DNA of 28,426 bases from Rickettsiales bacterium (GTDB lineage: Bacteria; Pseudomonadota; Alphaproteobacteria; Rickettsiales; Deianiraeaceae), in NCBI GenBank assembly GCA_947424985.1, contig CANDYN010000003.1, forward strand, positions 1 to 28,426, written 5' to 3'. The notes below the pieces were generated by a model that searched no databases, was not told the DNA's origin, and saw only the letters and a list, made by a program, of their open reading frames with translations. Position numbers and translations under genes: made by a program. Shown piece by piece: positions 9,792-18,406 of this stretch. The first letter of the stretch is position 1. Every line of letters begins with the position of its first letter.

Positions 9792-10547
9792 ATGAAAACA
9801 GGGCTATTACAAGCATTTATTGAAGCCGAAAGAGGTATTCAGCGTGGTTATTATTTTGCAATTTGTGCCACAAAAACATCTTTGGAGAATCAGGAGCTAT
9901 GCTTTCCCAATGCTTTTTTCAAATATCATTTTGGTAAATTGCCAGATAGCGATAATCTCTTATCGGAATTTATTAAATTTAATCTTAATAATGGCTTAAG
10001 AGAAATCATAGAATCTTTTGAATATTTATTAGATCAAGTAATAAAAAGTACCGCAGGAACAAATGGCAGGCTTAACGGGTTTCCCGAAAAAGTAAAAGAG
10101 TTATTTACAGATAAAAGTGATGATTATAAAACATTAATTACTATACAAAGGATCAGAAATGATATTACTCATCATCGTAGTTTTTGTCGTCAAGATACAA
10201 CATTAAATTGGATGAAGCCAGAAATATACGGAATATATCAAGATGGTTCACACATAAATATAACTCAGGGCATGATAACAACCCAGCCCATGAGCATACA
10301 CTGTAAAATAACCACTATCACAAAACTTTTTCCTCGCGGAGAAATGATATCAATTTCACAAGATGAATTAATTGGTGTATGTATGTACATGCACAACATA
10401 ATCAACAAACTTGCATCATTTTTTAAGCAAACTACAGCTTCACCGACTTGGCCGATGTATTCATGGCGGTGGAGTTTTGCCGGCAACACAGCTCTTATTG
10501 TGATAACAATTTTTAAACTAAGTAATATTATTTCCACCTCAATATAG
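9792..10547 (+). CDS. HEPN-domain-like hypothetical protein
   Basis: This is a mostly helical protein of about 251 residues. The frame also contains a TTG at 9738 (18 codons upstream), but the ATG at 9792 begins the better-behaved sequence (MKTGLLQAF), so I chose it. The key feature is RIRNDITHH (138-146 counted from the TTG). It gives the Rx4-6H signature of HEPN domains, in which Arg and His form the RNase active site in toxin members; the RN-x-x-x-H form is common in abortive-infection and MAE-type HEPN proteins. The C-terminal 30 residues are hydrophobic and might anchor the protein or belong to a buried helix. No obvious antitoxin or nucleotidyltransferase partner lies next to it. The 3' end overlaps the convergent lipoprotein gene by 20 bases. 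HEPN identity is moderate and activity unknown. Confidence 0.5.
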   Translation: MKTGLLQAFIEAERGIQRGYYFAICATKTSLENQELCFPNAFFKYHFGKLPDSDNLLSEFIKFNLNNGLREIIESFEYLLDQVIKSTAGTNGRLNGFPEKVKELFTDKSDDYKTLITIQRIRNDITHHRSFCRQDTTLNWMKPEIYGIYQDGSHINITQGMITTQPMSIHCKITTITKLFPRGEMISISQDELIGVCMYMHNIINKLASFFKQTTASPTWPMYSWRWSFAGNTALIVITIFKLSNIISTSI

Positions 10548-11304
10548 CTTTATGAAATTCATTCATATTTTTTACCACAGTAATGCCCGGATATTGCGCC
10601 ACCTCCAGATCTGTATAGTTTACTTGAAAGGCAATGAACTCATCAACATGCCCCGATTTAAACATATTTAAATCAGGAGAAGATTTTCCGATCACAATCG
10701 TCTTACCTTCAATCTGATTGATCTGTTTTAAATATTCAACCACCCTTTCTTTGCTCTCGAATTCTCTAGAATTTCGATCTGAACATTGAACAAACTTCAC
10801 ATGATCTAAAAAGTTATCAATTTTATCTTGTTCGAAACCATTAAATTTACCTGCAAATACATTTCTTTCAGGAATGCCAAGAATTTTAGCAGTTTTTGAT
10901 ATAATATAGCACGAATTATATCTACCACCAACGATAAAAACATTATGTCCAGCATTAATTAATGAAGTGACCTCATCTTTCATTTCTTTAGTAATATAGT
11001 TAGCCATTTTACTGGCAACATATTCAAAATCTTTTTGCATTACAACAATACCAGTTGATTTTTTAACATTTGCCATAATCAATTTACTTGGATATTTTTT
11101 AGCAAATCCATCTGCAATTTGTTGCGAGACGGCATGAAATAATGCTTCATCTTCATGACTTGCCGAGCGTAATAATTCTGTAGCATATGGAGGTGTAACA
11201 ATGGTATTGCAGTGATCAAATATAAAAGTATTTACATGTTTTTGATTTGATTCCTTGCATCCAGTCATAAAAAAAACTGTAATTAAAACGATCTTTATGT
11301 ACAT
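10528..11304 (-). CDS. Lipoprotein with a degenerate HAD (SerB-like) phosphatase fold
   Basis: This 258-residue protein has a lipoprotein signal peptide (hydrophobic stretch, then FMTGC with the lipidated Cys at 16), so it should sit on the periplasmic side of a membrane. The body resembles HAD phosphatases of the phosphoserine phosphatase type. Motif I is FIFDHCNT with nucleophile-position D30, but the second Asp of DxDxT is replaced by Cys32. Motif II is in the VFIVGGRYNS segment. The motif IV region reads VIGKSSPDLNMF, where the usual GD pair is GK and a later Asp survives. Loss of the second and fourth acidic positions suggests altered or no phosphatase activity. A related secreted protein with an intact first motif is at 27357-27998; both share a block resembling GxxVxIxGxxxxxCYxxx followed by IPxxNVxxGxF. 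The gene converges with the HEPN-like gene. Confidence 0.65.
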   Translation of the reverse strand: MYIKIVLITVFFMTGCKESNQKHVNTFIFDHCNTIVTPPYATELLRSASHEDEALFHAVSQQIADGFAKKYPSKLIMANVKKSTGIVVMQKDFEYVASKMANYITKEMKDEVTSLINAGHNVFIVGGRYNSCYIISKTAKILGIPERNVFAGKFNGFEQDKIDNFLDHVKFVQCSDRNSREFESKERVVEYLKQINQIEGKTIVIGKSSPDLNMFKSGHVDEFIAFQVNYTDLEVAQYPGITVVKNMNEFHKAILRWK

Positions 11305-11432
11305 ACTAACTTAACCTAAGCCACCAAGAATATATAAGACTTTTTTAATAGCAAACAAAATTCTGAATTGAGAACTTTTTAATGTAGAAGGTTTTTGGAG
11401 AAGTTATACTGTGCTGATATTTTGGATATTGA

Positions 11433-11567
11433 TCAATTTCCACCATCCACCTCGCCAATGCTGAATTTACCTTCCTCATAAATTATACCTTTGCTATCAC
11501 TTACTCTAAAACCCAACAAGTTAATCACACAACAATAACTAAGAAACACTGTATAATTATGATACAT
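11433..11567 (-). CDS. Short open frame or C-terminal relic, function unknown
   Basis: This is a 44-codon frame with an ATG at 11567. Its second half (NLLGFRVSDSKGIIYEEG, then Lys-Phe) has balanced composition that looks more like real protein than random AT-rich DNA. The GFRV segment faintly recalls the C-terminus of formylglycine-generating-enzyme-like proteins, but this is too short to trust. It may be the remnant of a longer gene, since the flanking repeat copy 1 begins only about 15 bases upstream of its start. No ribosome-binding site is clear. Confidence 0.25.
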   Translation of the reverse strand: MYHNYTVFLSYCCVINLLGFRVSDSKGIIYEEGKFSIGEVDGGN

Positions 11568-11582
11568 CTTTTGAACCCCGCT

Positions 11583-11924
11583 CTTTTTACCAAAAGAGAG
11601 CTTCGCCTCATTTTATGATTCTACTCTCTAAATACAGAGCTCTCTAGTGCAATTGATATTCAAAAAGTCCACTGTTTATAGGACTATTTGGCGATTCGGT
11701 AAATTCGGAGATAAGATTTCAAAAACACTGGCGGCGGACTTTCACTATAGGCAACATAGTTCTTTCTAGTGACGATATTTTCATAAGTTAATTCTCTGAT
11801 AATATGGGTAAATACAGGGAAGTTTGTCAAAATGAGCAATTTGTAAGAATAGCGATTGAGAATTTTAGTAGGTTTTATGAGGTAGTTTGTATAAAATTCC
11901 CTAAAATTGGAACAGGGAAATTTA
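11583..11924. repeat. Dispersed repeat, copy 1 (about 340 bases)
   Basis: It aligns along its length with 23749-24086. Strongly shared blocks include AAAAGAGAGCTTCGCC, ATTTCAAAAACACTGGCGG, TATAGGCAACATAG with its near-match, and GATATGGGTAAATACAGGGAA with one difference. Internal inverted repeats are AGAGAGCT at 11595-11602 with AGCTCTCT at 11638-11645, and AAATTCCCT at 11894-11902 with AGGGAAATTT at 11914-11923. It lies between genes, with divergence concentrated in the spacers. It has no transposase frame. Confidence 0.75.
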
Positions 11925-12354
11925 ATAAATTATTTAAATATATAATATATATTATTTCATATTTCTTAATAATTTGATGCGGCAATTATGTTTAAAATAA
12001 TATAGAATCAAGGAATTAAACAATCGATCACAACTTTGATAACCGAGCAATTCACCCATTTGAACTAGAAAGCAGATCTTATGCATTATTTAAGGCTTGG
12101 ACATAAACAAGAAACATAAAATTATAAACCTATTATTTATTGTAAAAATTAACTTAAATGGTCAAAGGCTAGTATTTATCCTGCTGCAAAAACCGTTCAA
12201 CCTTGTTATGGTCAAAAATTAAAACTTTAAAGATTGATTTGCATTGCAAAAGCTGCAACTTGTTTTGCATGAGGTGATGTATGTATTTGTCTAAATTAAT
12301 ATCTATCTTTCAGATCAAAACATGTTAATTATAATAGAGAAATGACAAAATATA

Positions 12355-12383
12355 TTGCAAAATATTTTAATGCACTTTATATA
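12355..12383 (+). promoter_or_regulatory. Sigma-70-type promoter for the glycerophosphotransferase-like lipoprotein gene
   Basis: A -35 box TTGCAA (12355-12360), a 17-base spacer and a -10 box TATATA (12378-12383) lie 21 bases before the ATG at 12405. Spacing is optimal and both boxes are near consensus, although AT-rich DNA makes chance matches common. Confidence 0.45.
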
Positions 12384-12404
12384 GCCTAACAAGATATATG
12401 TCTT

Positions 12405-13706
12405 ATGAAATCAATAATTAAAATAAGCTTAATGATGTTAATACTTATTTCATGTTCAAAAGATACAATGCATCATAAAAAACCAAAAAAAATATTTTTT
12501 ATCATGACAAAAGGTCATCTTGGGGGATCGAAGGGTTTCTTGGGTCTTTGGAATGAAATGAAGCAGGCTGGCCATAATATGAAAATTGTAGCCATTCCCG
12601 AGTATATAGGTGGGAATAAAGTGCATGATATAGATCATGAGTTTTTAAAATTATTTGAGCCAAATGATATAATCATACCATGTAAACAAGAAAAATGTGA
12701 ATCAATAGAAAAATATAAGCCAGATTATACCTTTATCTTTAACCCATATGCAGAGGAAAATGCAAAATCACCAACCGCAGCATATAATCATGTAAATTTA
12801 AGTAAAATTTCTAAGGTTATGTATATGGTATATTATCCTGGTCTTTTTCATCAATCTGGTCTATACGATACTAATTTATCAAAAACAATCGATACAATTT
12901 TTGTAGACTCCCTATCCACAAAGCAAATTTATGTTAAAGAATATAATTTCTATCCAAGTAAAGTTATAGTTTCTGGATATGAAGCATATCACGAGATTAG
13001 AGATATAAAACCAAATATTAACACAAATCAAACCATTTTGTGGATGCCGCGCTGGTATTTATCTTTTTCTGGCAGAGATGGTTTTGAGTCCGGCTCTACT
13101 TTTTTAAATTATTACCATTTTTTTTATAATTTTGCAAAAGACAATAAAGATATAAAACTTATCTTTAGACCACATGAAAATATGATGAAATATGCAGTCT
13201 CCGGTAAGTTTTTATCCCAACAAGATGTAGATATAATATTAAATAATTTTAAAAAATTACCAAATGTCATCATTTCCAACCACAGCTCTACTCCATTGAT
13301 AAATGATATTATAAATTCTGATATTATTATCGCAGACGGAACGACGGCAATAGCGGAAGCAATTATTGCAAACAAGCCAATTATTTATACATCAAATGGT
13401 CTCAATTTAGAATTTGGCGGAAATGAAATAAGCAAAAAAGTGAAGGAATTGGTATATTTTGCATATTCGCCATCTAATATCTTATCATTTATAGATATTT
13501 TGCAAAAAGATAACATGCAAATGTTTGGTAGAGAAATTTGTAAAAACAATAATATTCCAATTGCTTATCTGAAATATCATAAATCAGATATTGATGAGGT
13601 TTGTAAGAATGGATACCAAAAAGAATTATTAGAGTTAAAGCAAATGATGGATCCAGTTGAGAATCCGGCAAGATTTATTGCCAACTATTTACTCTATTTG
13701 AATTAA
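12405..13706 (+). CDS. Lipoprotein with CDP-glycerol glycerophosphotransferase (TagF/TagB-like) domain
   Basis: This 433-residue protein resembles GT-B-fold glycerophosphotransferases that transfer glycerol phosphate (or a similar alditol phosphate) from a CDP donor to a glycan or lipid. Visible family features are ILWMPRWY (the family's LYAPTWR-like block, near residue 209), IKLIFRPHENM (catalytic-type His, near 250) and SDIIIADGTTAIAEAIIANK followed by PIIYT (near 305-330), which matches the TagF block around the donor phosphates. Oddly, the N-terminus is a lipoprotein signal with lipobox LISC and Cys17, so the enzyme would be lipid-anchored outside the cytoplasm, where CDP donors are not expected. 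The signal may instead be a plain N-terminal anchor. The gene has its own promoter and converges on the exporter operon, whose last gene ends 7 bases away. The fold call is good; substrate is unknown. Confidence 0.7.
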   Translation: MKSIIKISLMMLILISCSKDTMHHKKPKKIFFIMTKGHLGGSKGFLGLWNEMKQAGHNMKIVAIPEYIGGNKVHDIDHEFLKLFEPNDIIIPCKQEKCESIEKYKPDYTFIFNPYAEENAKSPTAAYNHVNLSKISKVMYMVYYPGLFHQSGLYDTNLSKTIDTIFVDSLSTKQIYVKEYNFYPSKVIVSGYEAYHEIRDIKPNINTNQTILWMPRWYLSFSGRDGFESGSTFLNYYHFFYNFAKDNKDIKLIFRPHENMMKYAVSGKFLSQQDVDIILNNFKKLPNVIISNHSSTPLINDIINSDIIIADGTTAIAEAIIANKPIIYTSNGLNLEFGGNEISKKVKELVYFAYSPSNILSFIDILQKDNMQMFGREICKNNNIPIAYLKYHKSDIDEVCKNGYQKELLELKQMMDPVENPARFIANYLLYLN

Positions 13707-13712
13707 AGTTAA

Positions 13713-14768
13713 CTATGTTAAAATATCACGACAGTTTTTGTCAACTAGAGTCAAACGATAGTATCGTGAATCTTCATGCACTTCGCAACCGCTGATATCG
13801 CTTTCAATTTGAATGTCATCAAGTTTAAGCTGTAAATCATTTAATAACGGATTGTTATTTTGTTTTATACATTGCATTAATTCTTCATAATCAGAAGGTT
13901 TTGATATACCACGTACAATTTCCAAATGTCGTGGCAAAAGATTTTGTGGGAAGTTTTCTTTTGGATGTCCTATGCTCCTAAGCGTTCTACCGCCAATGCC
14001 GATTTGTATTCTAAGTTCTTGTTTTTGAAAGTGCAAATGTGCATTAAATATATCATACAAAACATACGCAATTTTTGTTAGTATTTTACAACATATCTGC
14101 TCTGGAATGTATATACTTTCAAATGCAGATAATACAATTTTATTTCTCTCGTTATTAGTCCAAACAAGAAAGTGGCCCAAATGTATTTTGCTGCCGTCAG
14201 TAAGGTTTTTTTGAATCAGAACAATCTGAGATTTTGGATTAAAAAGGTAATTTATCGCCAAATCACTCCCAAGTTTTCCAACGCTTTCACATGTATTTGT
14301 TGATTCTCCTATATAAAGCGGGATTCCATCCAAATAATCTTGCCTAGAGAGTATTGAAATTGAATATGCATCAATATCAAAACTCGGCACTGCGTTAAAG
14401 AATACACCTTTCTGTATGCTGTTTATTATGCTTTTATCATGAAAAATATTCATTAACTTATCTGCAAATTCAATATCAAAACTTCCACAATACATGTTAT
14501 CTTGAGCTCTGATATACGGGGAATTTCCTTGGAACAATCTTTCTGCTTTACTTTGCATATCCGGGTAAATTTCAACAGAGTATTTATTGTTTGGAAAATG
14601 TTTATTAAATAATTGTTGAGTTAAAACTGCGGGTTGATAATTCTCGTCATTTTGCAACAGATAAGCATTTTCTGTACTTGACAAATTGATATGCTTTTCT
14701 GCCAATTTTATTAGCATGTTACGCTTTTTAAGCTTAAACATTAATTTAAATTGTTCATTATTGTTCAT
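13713..14768 (-). CDS. Unknown 351-residue protein coupled to the ABC exporter
   Basis: I do not recognise this family. The frame could begin at a TTG at 14810, but the ATG at 14768 is a better start and gives 351 residues. That ATG lies inside the 3' end of the exporter gene, an 11-base overlap that implies translational coupling. The protein is soluble, with no signal peptide or membrane segment. Noticeable stretches are GVFFNAVPSFDIDAYSISIL, IPLYIGESTNTCESVGKLGS and a strand-rich IHLGHFLVW. A Gly/Arg-rich turn, IGIGGRTLRSIGHP, follows. One Asp-rich pair (DID) and several Cys and His could be catalytic. In a cluster with a carrier protein but no condensation domain, it is a candidate for the missing transfer or tailoring enzyme; that is only inference from position. 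Confidence 0.65.
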   Translation of the reverse strand: MNNNEQFKLMFKLKKRNMLIKLAEKHINLSSTENAYLLQNDENYQPAVLTQQLFNKHFPNNKYSVEIYPDMQSKAERLFQGNSPYIRAQDNMYCGSFDIEFADKLMNIFHDKSIINSIQKGVFFNAVPSFDIDAYSISILSRQDYLDGIPLYIGESTNTCESVGKLGSDLAINYLFNPKSQIVLIQKNLTDGSKIHLGHFLVWTNNERNKIVLSAFESIYIPEQICCKILTKIAYVLYDIFNAHLHFQKQELRIQIGIGGRTLRSIGHPKENFPQNLLPRHLEIVRGISKPSDYEELMQCIKQNNNPLLNDLQLKLDDIQIESDISGCEVHEDSRYYRLTLVDKNCRDILT

Positions 14769-16488
14769 CTGAGTTAACCTTAAATTTTTCCAAATAATTT
14801 TTATCTTCAATTAATTGTTTGTATGTAAATTCTTTCATAATTTTACCATCTTGCAGCAAAGCAATTCTATCCATATTTTTAAGTGTAGTTAATCTATGGG
14901 CGATAACTATTAAGGTTTTATTCGGCTGGGAAATTATGTAATCTAAACTTTTTTGTATCAAATTTTCCGTGTCCGAATCAAGCGCAGATGTTGCTTCATC
15001 CAATATTAATATTGGTGCATTTTTTAGTATTGCTCTCGCTATTGATATTCTCTGCCTTTGACCACCGGATAGCTTCATGCCCCGCTCACCAACTATTGTA
15101 TTATATTGATACGGCAAAGTTTGTATAAAGTCATGAATATGTGCATTTTTTGCAGCTTCAATCACCTCTTCATTAGTTGCCAAAGGATTGCCGTACCTAA
15201 TATTCTCCACGATACTTCTATGAAAAAGAATTGTATCTTGCGGAATAATAGAGATATTTTGTATAATTGACTTTGATGTAAATTGTGAAACATTTTTATT
15301 ATCTATCAATACCTCGCCGGATGTAATATCAAAATGCCCTAATAGCAAATTCATCAAACTTGTTTTTCCGGCTCCTGATTTACCAATAATGCCAATATTT
15401 TCACCTGCATTAATTTTTAAATTTAGATCGTTGAAAACATTCTTGTCATCATCTTTGTGACAAAAGGATGTATTTTTAAATTCAATGCTAGGCTTTGTAA
15501 TAACAATCTGCTCTTTATCATTAATGCTAATTTTGTTATCAATTTGCATAATGGAAAATGACGACTTTAGATCTGAATATTTTTGTATAAAATCACTCAT
15601 TTCAATAGTTAAACGGTATGCATTTTCTGTAAGTAAAAATGACATAGAAATTGTAAATGCAATATCGCCAATAGTTATTTTGCCAATATTTCGTAAATGT
15701 ATTATATACAAAAATATGCTTGCCAGAATAATCCAATATATTGCTGCTTGAACAATGGAAATAATGAAATTCATTTTAAACCATTTTTGCTGCATTTTCA
15801 TGTGATTATCATCATAATATTTTTCAAGTTGATTGCATTCCTCCTCATGTCTTGCAAATGAAATAATAGCCATAATGTTAGCTATTTTGTCTGATATATA
15901 GCCGATAATTTTATGGTAGTCTTGCGAACATTGATATGTTATTTGACCAAGCTTTTTGTATGCAAATAGACAAAACGGTATATAAACTCCCAAAAATGTC
16001 AAAATCATTAATAATATTTTTACATTAATTGTTGCAAGTATAATGCTAACAACAAAAATTGAAATCAAAGAGCGAGTTAGCTTGTTGGTAATTGCTGTAA
16101 ATAAATAATTATAACCATCGTATATACCCTTGATTTTACTTGTTATAGAACCAGAAAAATTATTTTGGAAAAAACTAAATTGATAACTAGAAATATGATT
16201 ATAACAACGCAAAGTAATTTGTTTACGAACATATGGCTGAGATTTTAATGCTGCATAATCACTTACTCTTCCTGAAGTATCAGAAAAAATTTCTCCCCCA
16301 ATAAATAATGATAATGGCAATAACAGTTCCATAAAACTAATAATATCTTGCTTAGTGAACGTATCTATTAATAATTTTATTGCATAACTCGATAGTATCG
16401 GATAAATCGCTAAACAAATTGGAGCTTGCATCATAAGCAATATCCAAAATCTATAGGGTTTTATTATATCATAAAAAAATCTTAACAT
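14758..16488 (-). CDS. ABC exporter, fused transmembrane and ATPase domains (MsbA/LmrA type)
   Basis: This is a half-transporter of 576 residues that would act as a homodimer to export a lipid, peptide or small molecule. Six transmembrane helices occupy about residues 12-285. The ATPase domain has Walker A GKSGAGKT at 369-376, Q-loop Q417 in IIPQDT, signature LSGGQ at 473-477, Walker B ILILDE at 493-498 and switch H531. All catalytic residues are intact, so it should be active. There is no peptidase or extra N-terminal domain. It is the first gene of a minus-strand pair and diverges from the adenylation-carrier gene across 67 bases, which suggests shared control. Context suggests it exports the product of the central cluster, although MsbA-like lipid A flipping cannot be excluded from the sequence alone. 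Confidence 0.9.
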   Translation of the reverse strand: MLRFFYDIIKPYRFWILLMMQAPICLAIYPILSSYAIKLLIDTFTKQDIISFMELLLPLSLFIGGEIFSDTSGRVSDYAALKSQPYVRKQITLRCYNHISSYQFSFFQNNFSGSITSKIKGIYDGYNYLFTAITNKLTRSLISIFVVSIILATINVKILLMILTFLGVYIPFCLFAYKKLGQITYQCSQDYHKIIGYISDKIANIMAIISFARHEEECNQLEKYYDDNHMKMQQKWFKMNFIISIVQAAIYWIILASIFLYIIHLRNIGKITIGDIAFTISMSFLLTENAYRLTIEMSDFIQKYSDLKSSFSIMQIDNKISINDKEQIVITKPSIEFKNTSFCHKDDDKNVFNDLNLKINAGENIGIIGKSGAGKTSLMNLLLGHFDITSGEVLIDNKNVSQFTSKSIIQNISIIPQDTILFHRSIVENIRYGNPLATNEEVIEAAKNAHIHDFIQTLPYQYNTIVGERGMKLSGGQRQRISIARAILKNAPILILDEATSALDSDTENLIQKSLDYIISQPNKTLIVIAHRLTTLKNMDRIALLQDGKIMKEFTYKQLIEDKNYLEKFKVNSDEQ

Positions 16489-16555
16489 TATTAAAAATAT
16501 ATTCTTGACTAATAACGAAGTGCCGCTAAAGTATAACCACTATCTGGAATAGAAT
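16489..16555. promoter_or_regulatory. Divergent promoter region between exporter and adenylation-carrier operons
   Basis: These 67 bases must drive both directions. For the plus strand a TTGACT at 16505-16510 is followed after 16 bases by TAAAGT, or after 21 bases by the better box TATAAC (16532-16537). Neither pair is ideal. On the minus strand a TATATT box lies near 16500 without a good -35 box. No clear operator palindrome is seen. Confidence 0.3.
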
Positions 16556-18406
16556 ATGCAAAAGTCAATAGAATTTAAAATTATTAAGAAAAATAATCCT
16601 ATTTCAAATCGTGACAGCAAAAATGGTAGCAACAATTTGCTTCAAAATAACAACCTGTACGATACCACTTTTTCTTCACAAGTTAAAAAAAATCCAACAA
16701 AAAATGCTGTTATCTTTCAAGATAAAAAATTGTCCTATAAAGAATTTAATGCAATCACTAACGCTGTAGCGCATTATATTTTATCACTCGGCGCTCGTAA
16801 TGGAGAATGTATCGGAGTTAGAATGCAAAGATCAATGGAAATGCTTATTGCGGTCCACTCTATTATCAAAGCCGGATGTACCTATGTTCCAATAAACTTT
16901 GAAGATCCACAAATAAGAATTAATGAAATCGTTGATAATTGCGAAATCAACACAGTGCTCACTCAAGGTGATTTGTTTGATGATGGTTTCAAATTTAAAC
17001 AAATTTGCCTAGACAAAGAAATCAAAAACATTACCTCTAAATTCAGCAAAGCATATATTGATGTTGCACTAAATGACGATGATATCGCTTATATCATTCA
17101 TACATCCGGATCTACAGGAAAACCAAAGGGAATTGCCATAGAGTACAAATCTCTTATTCATCGCATACTTTATCTTCAAAAAAAATTTGACATTAGCGAT
17201 AAAGACGTTTTTTTGTTAAAAACGCCATATACGTTTGACGTTAGCATCTACGAGCTATTTATACCTTTATTAACCGGTGGAACACTGGTGATTGCAGAAG
17301 AAGGCAAGCATAAAGATCAAAAATATCTTTACGATATTATTAATAAGGAGCAAGTCACTATTGTGCAATTTGTACCATCTATGTTGGAATTATTTTTACT
17401 TGAAAACCGCAGTGAAGACTTGCCAAATCTACGCTATGTCATATGTAACGGCGAAGAGTTGAGGTATTTAACGGTAAAAAAATTCTCAACAATGTTCAAA
17501 AATACCAAATTATTAAATTTTTATGGCCCGGCCGAGGCAACCGTACATGTTTGTGAGTACGATTGTCGTACACAAAGAAATGATGAAAAAATACCAATTG
17601 GTAAGCCAATTGATGGTGTTGATTTTTATATCTTAAATAAAGATCATATCGAAACCAAAGTAGATGAAATTGGAGAATTATTTATTGGTGGCGTTGGTTT
17701 ATCAACAGGATACGTAAATAATACTGAATTAAGTAATAAAAGCTTTTGCAATATTAATATTTCCGGCAATACAAAAAGATTATATAAAACTGGAGATTTG
17801 GTAAAAAAGCTTTCAGATGGAAATTTTCAATATATCGGGCGTAATGATTTTCAGTATAAAATAAATGGTATTAGAATTGAGCTTGGCGAAATAGAAGGTA
17901 CTATAAATGAACTAGAGGAAATATCACAAGTAGCTGTTCTAGCTATTGAAAATAGTAACAATGGGCATACATTGGTTGCATTTTACAAAGCAATTTCCAT
18001 ACTCAATACAGAAGATGTAAAGCAATATATAGCAGATAGACTGCCGAAACATATGCTTCCATCGCGTTTTCTTCAAGTTGAAGAGATGCCGTTAAACACA
18101 AGTGGCAAGCTCGACAGAAAGGCTTTAAAAAATATATATCCAATGCATAATGAGCACGCTAGAAATATCACTTTACCGGCAACAAAATTGCAACAACAGA
18201 TATTTGAATGCTATAAAGAAGTTTTGAAAAAAGACAACATTGACATAAATGATAGTTTTTTTGATATTGGTGGAGATTCTTTGCTTAGCATGCATTTATC
18301 AATTACGCTGGAAATAAAACTTAGTACAAAAATAGATACAGAATTAATATATCAATATAACACAATTAATAAATTGGCAGAACATCTTAGTGAGTTAAAT
18401 ATATGA
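16556..18406 (+). CDS. Nonribosomal peptide synthetase-like adenylation domain fused to a carrier protein (A-PCP)
   Basis: This 616-residue protein activates a carboxylic or amino acid with ATP and loads it on its own carrier domain. The adenylation core is complete: HTSGSTGKPK at 182-191, FDVSIYELF at 227-235, FYGPAEAT at 322-329, YKTGD at 410-414, GRNDFQYKINGIRIELGEIE at 428-447, and NTSGKLDRK with catalytic Lys518. The carrier follows at about 540-612, with FFDIGGDSLL and the phosphopantetheine-accepting Ser575. There is no condensation, epimerase or thioesterase domain, so chain assembly must use other proteins. By hand alignment to the GrsA pocket, the ten code residues are D V Y S I N F V H K; the match is not one I can assign to a substrate. 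No phosphopantetheinyl transferase is in the window. Its TGA overlaps the next ATG by 4 bases. Confidence 0.93.
   Translation: MQKSIEFKIIKKNNPISNRDSKNGSNNLLQNNNLYDTTFSSQVKKNPTKNAVIFQDKKLSYKEFNAITNAVAHYILSLGARNGECIGVRMQRSMEMLIAVHSIIKAGCTYVPINFEDPQIRINEIVDNCEINTVLTQGDLFDDGFKFKQICLDKEIKNITSKFSKAYIDVALNDDDIAYIIHTSGSTGKPKGIAIEYKSLIHRILYLQKKFDISDKDVFLLKTPYTFDVSIYELFIPLLTGGTLVIAEEGKHKDQKYLYDIINKEQVTIVQFVPSMLELFLLENRSEDLPNLRYVICNGEELRYLTVKKFSTMFKNTKLLNFYGPAEATVHVCEYDCRTQRNDEKIPIGKPIDGVDFYILNKDHIETKVDEIGELFIGGVGLSTGYVNNTELSNKSFCNINISGNTKRLYKTGDLVKKLSDGNFQYIGRNDFQYKINGIRIELGEIEGTINELEEISQVAVLAIENSNNGHTLVAFYKAISILNTEDVKQYIADRLPKHMLPSRFLQVEEMPLNTSGKLDRKALKNIYPMHNEHARNITLPATKLQQQIFECYKEVLKKDNIDINDSFFDIGGDSLLSMHLSITLEIKLSTKIDTELIYQYNTINKLAEHLSELNI

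Larger units (their letters stand above)
11305..12404. other. 1100-base gene-poor stretch
   Basis: It contains a 44-codon minus-strand frame (11433-11567), repeat copy 1 (about 11583-11924) and a promoter for the next gene (12355-12383). The part from 11925 to 12350 is very AT-rich with short frames only; I see no tRNA, rRNA or recognisable gene there. Two divergent genes leave it at its ends. Confidence 0.6.

Noticed and set aside
11700..11810. Minus-strand peptide YVAY-x-E-x-PPPVFLK in the repeats as a real gene
   Set aside because: One copy has a stop just upstream, no start codon or ribosome site is present, and conservation extends across non-coding stems, so I treat it as repeat sequence.
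12001..12110. Short minus-strand frame (about 35 codons) that could be a transposase fragment
   Set aside because: Too short and with no recognisable motif; the composition is what AT-rich DNA gives by chance.
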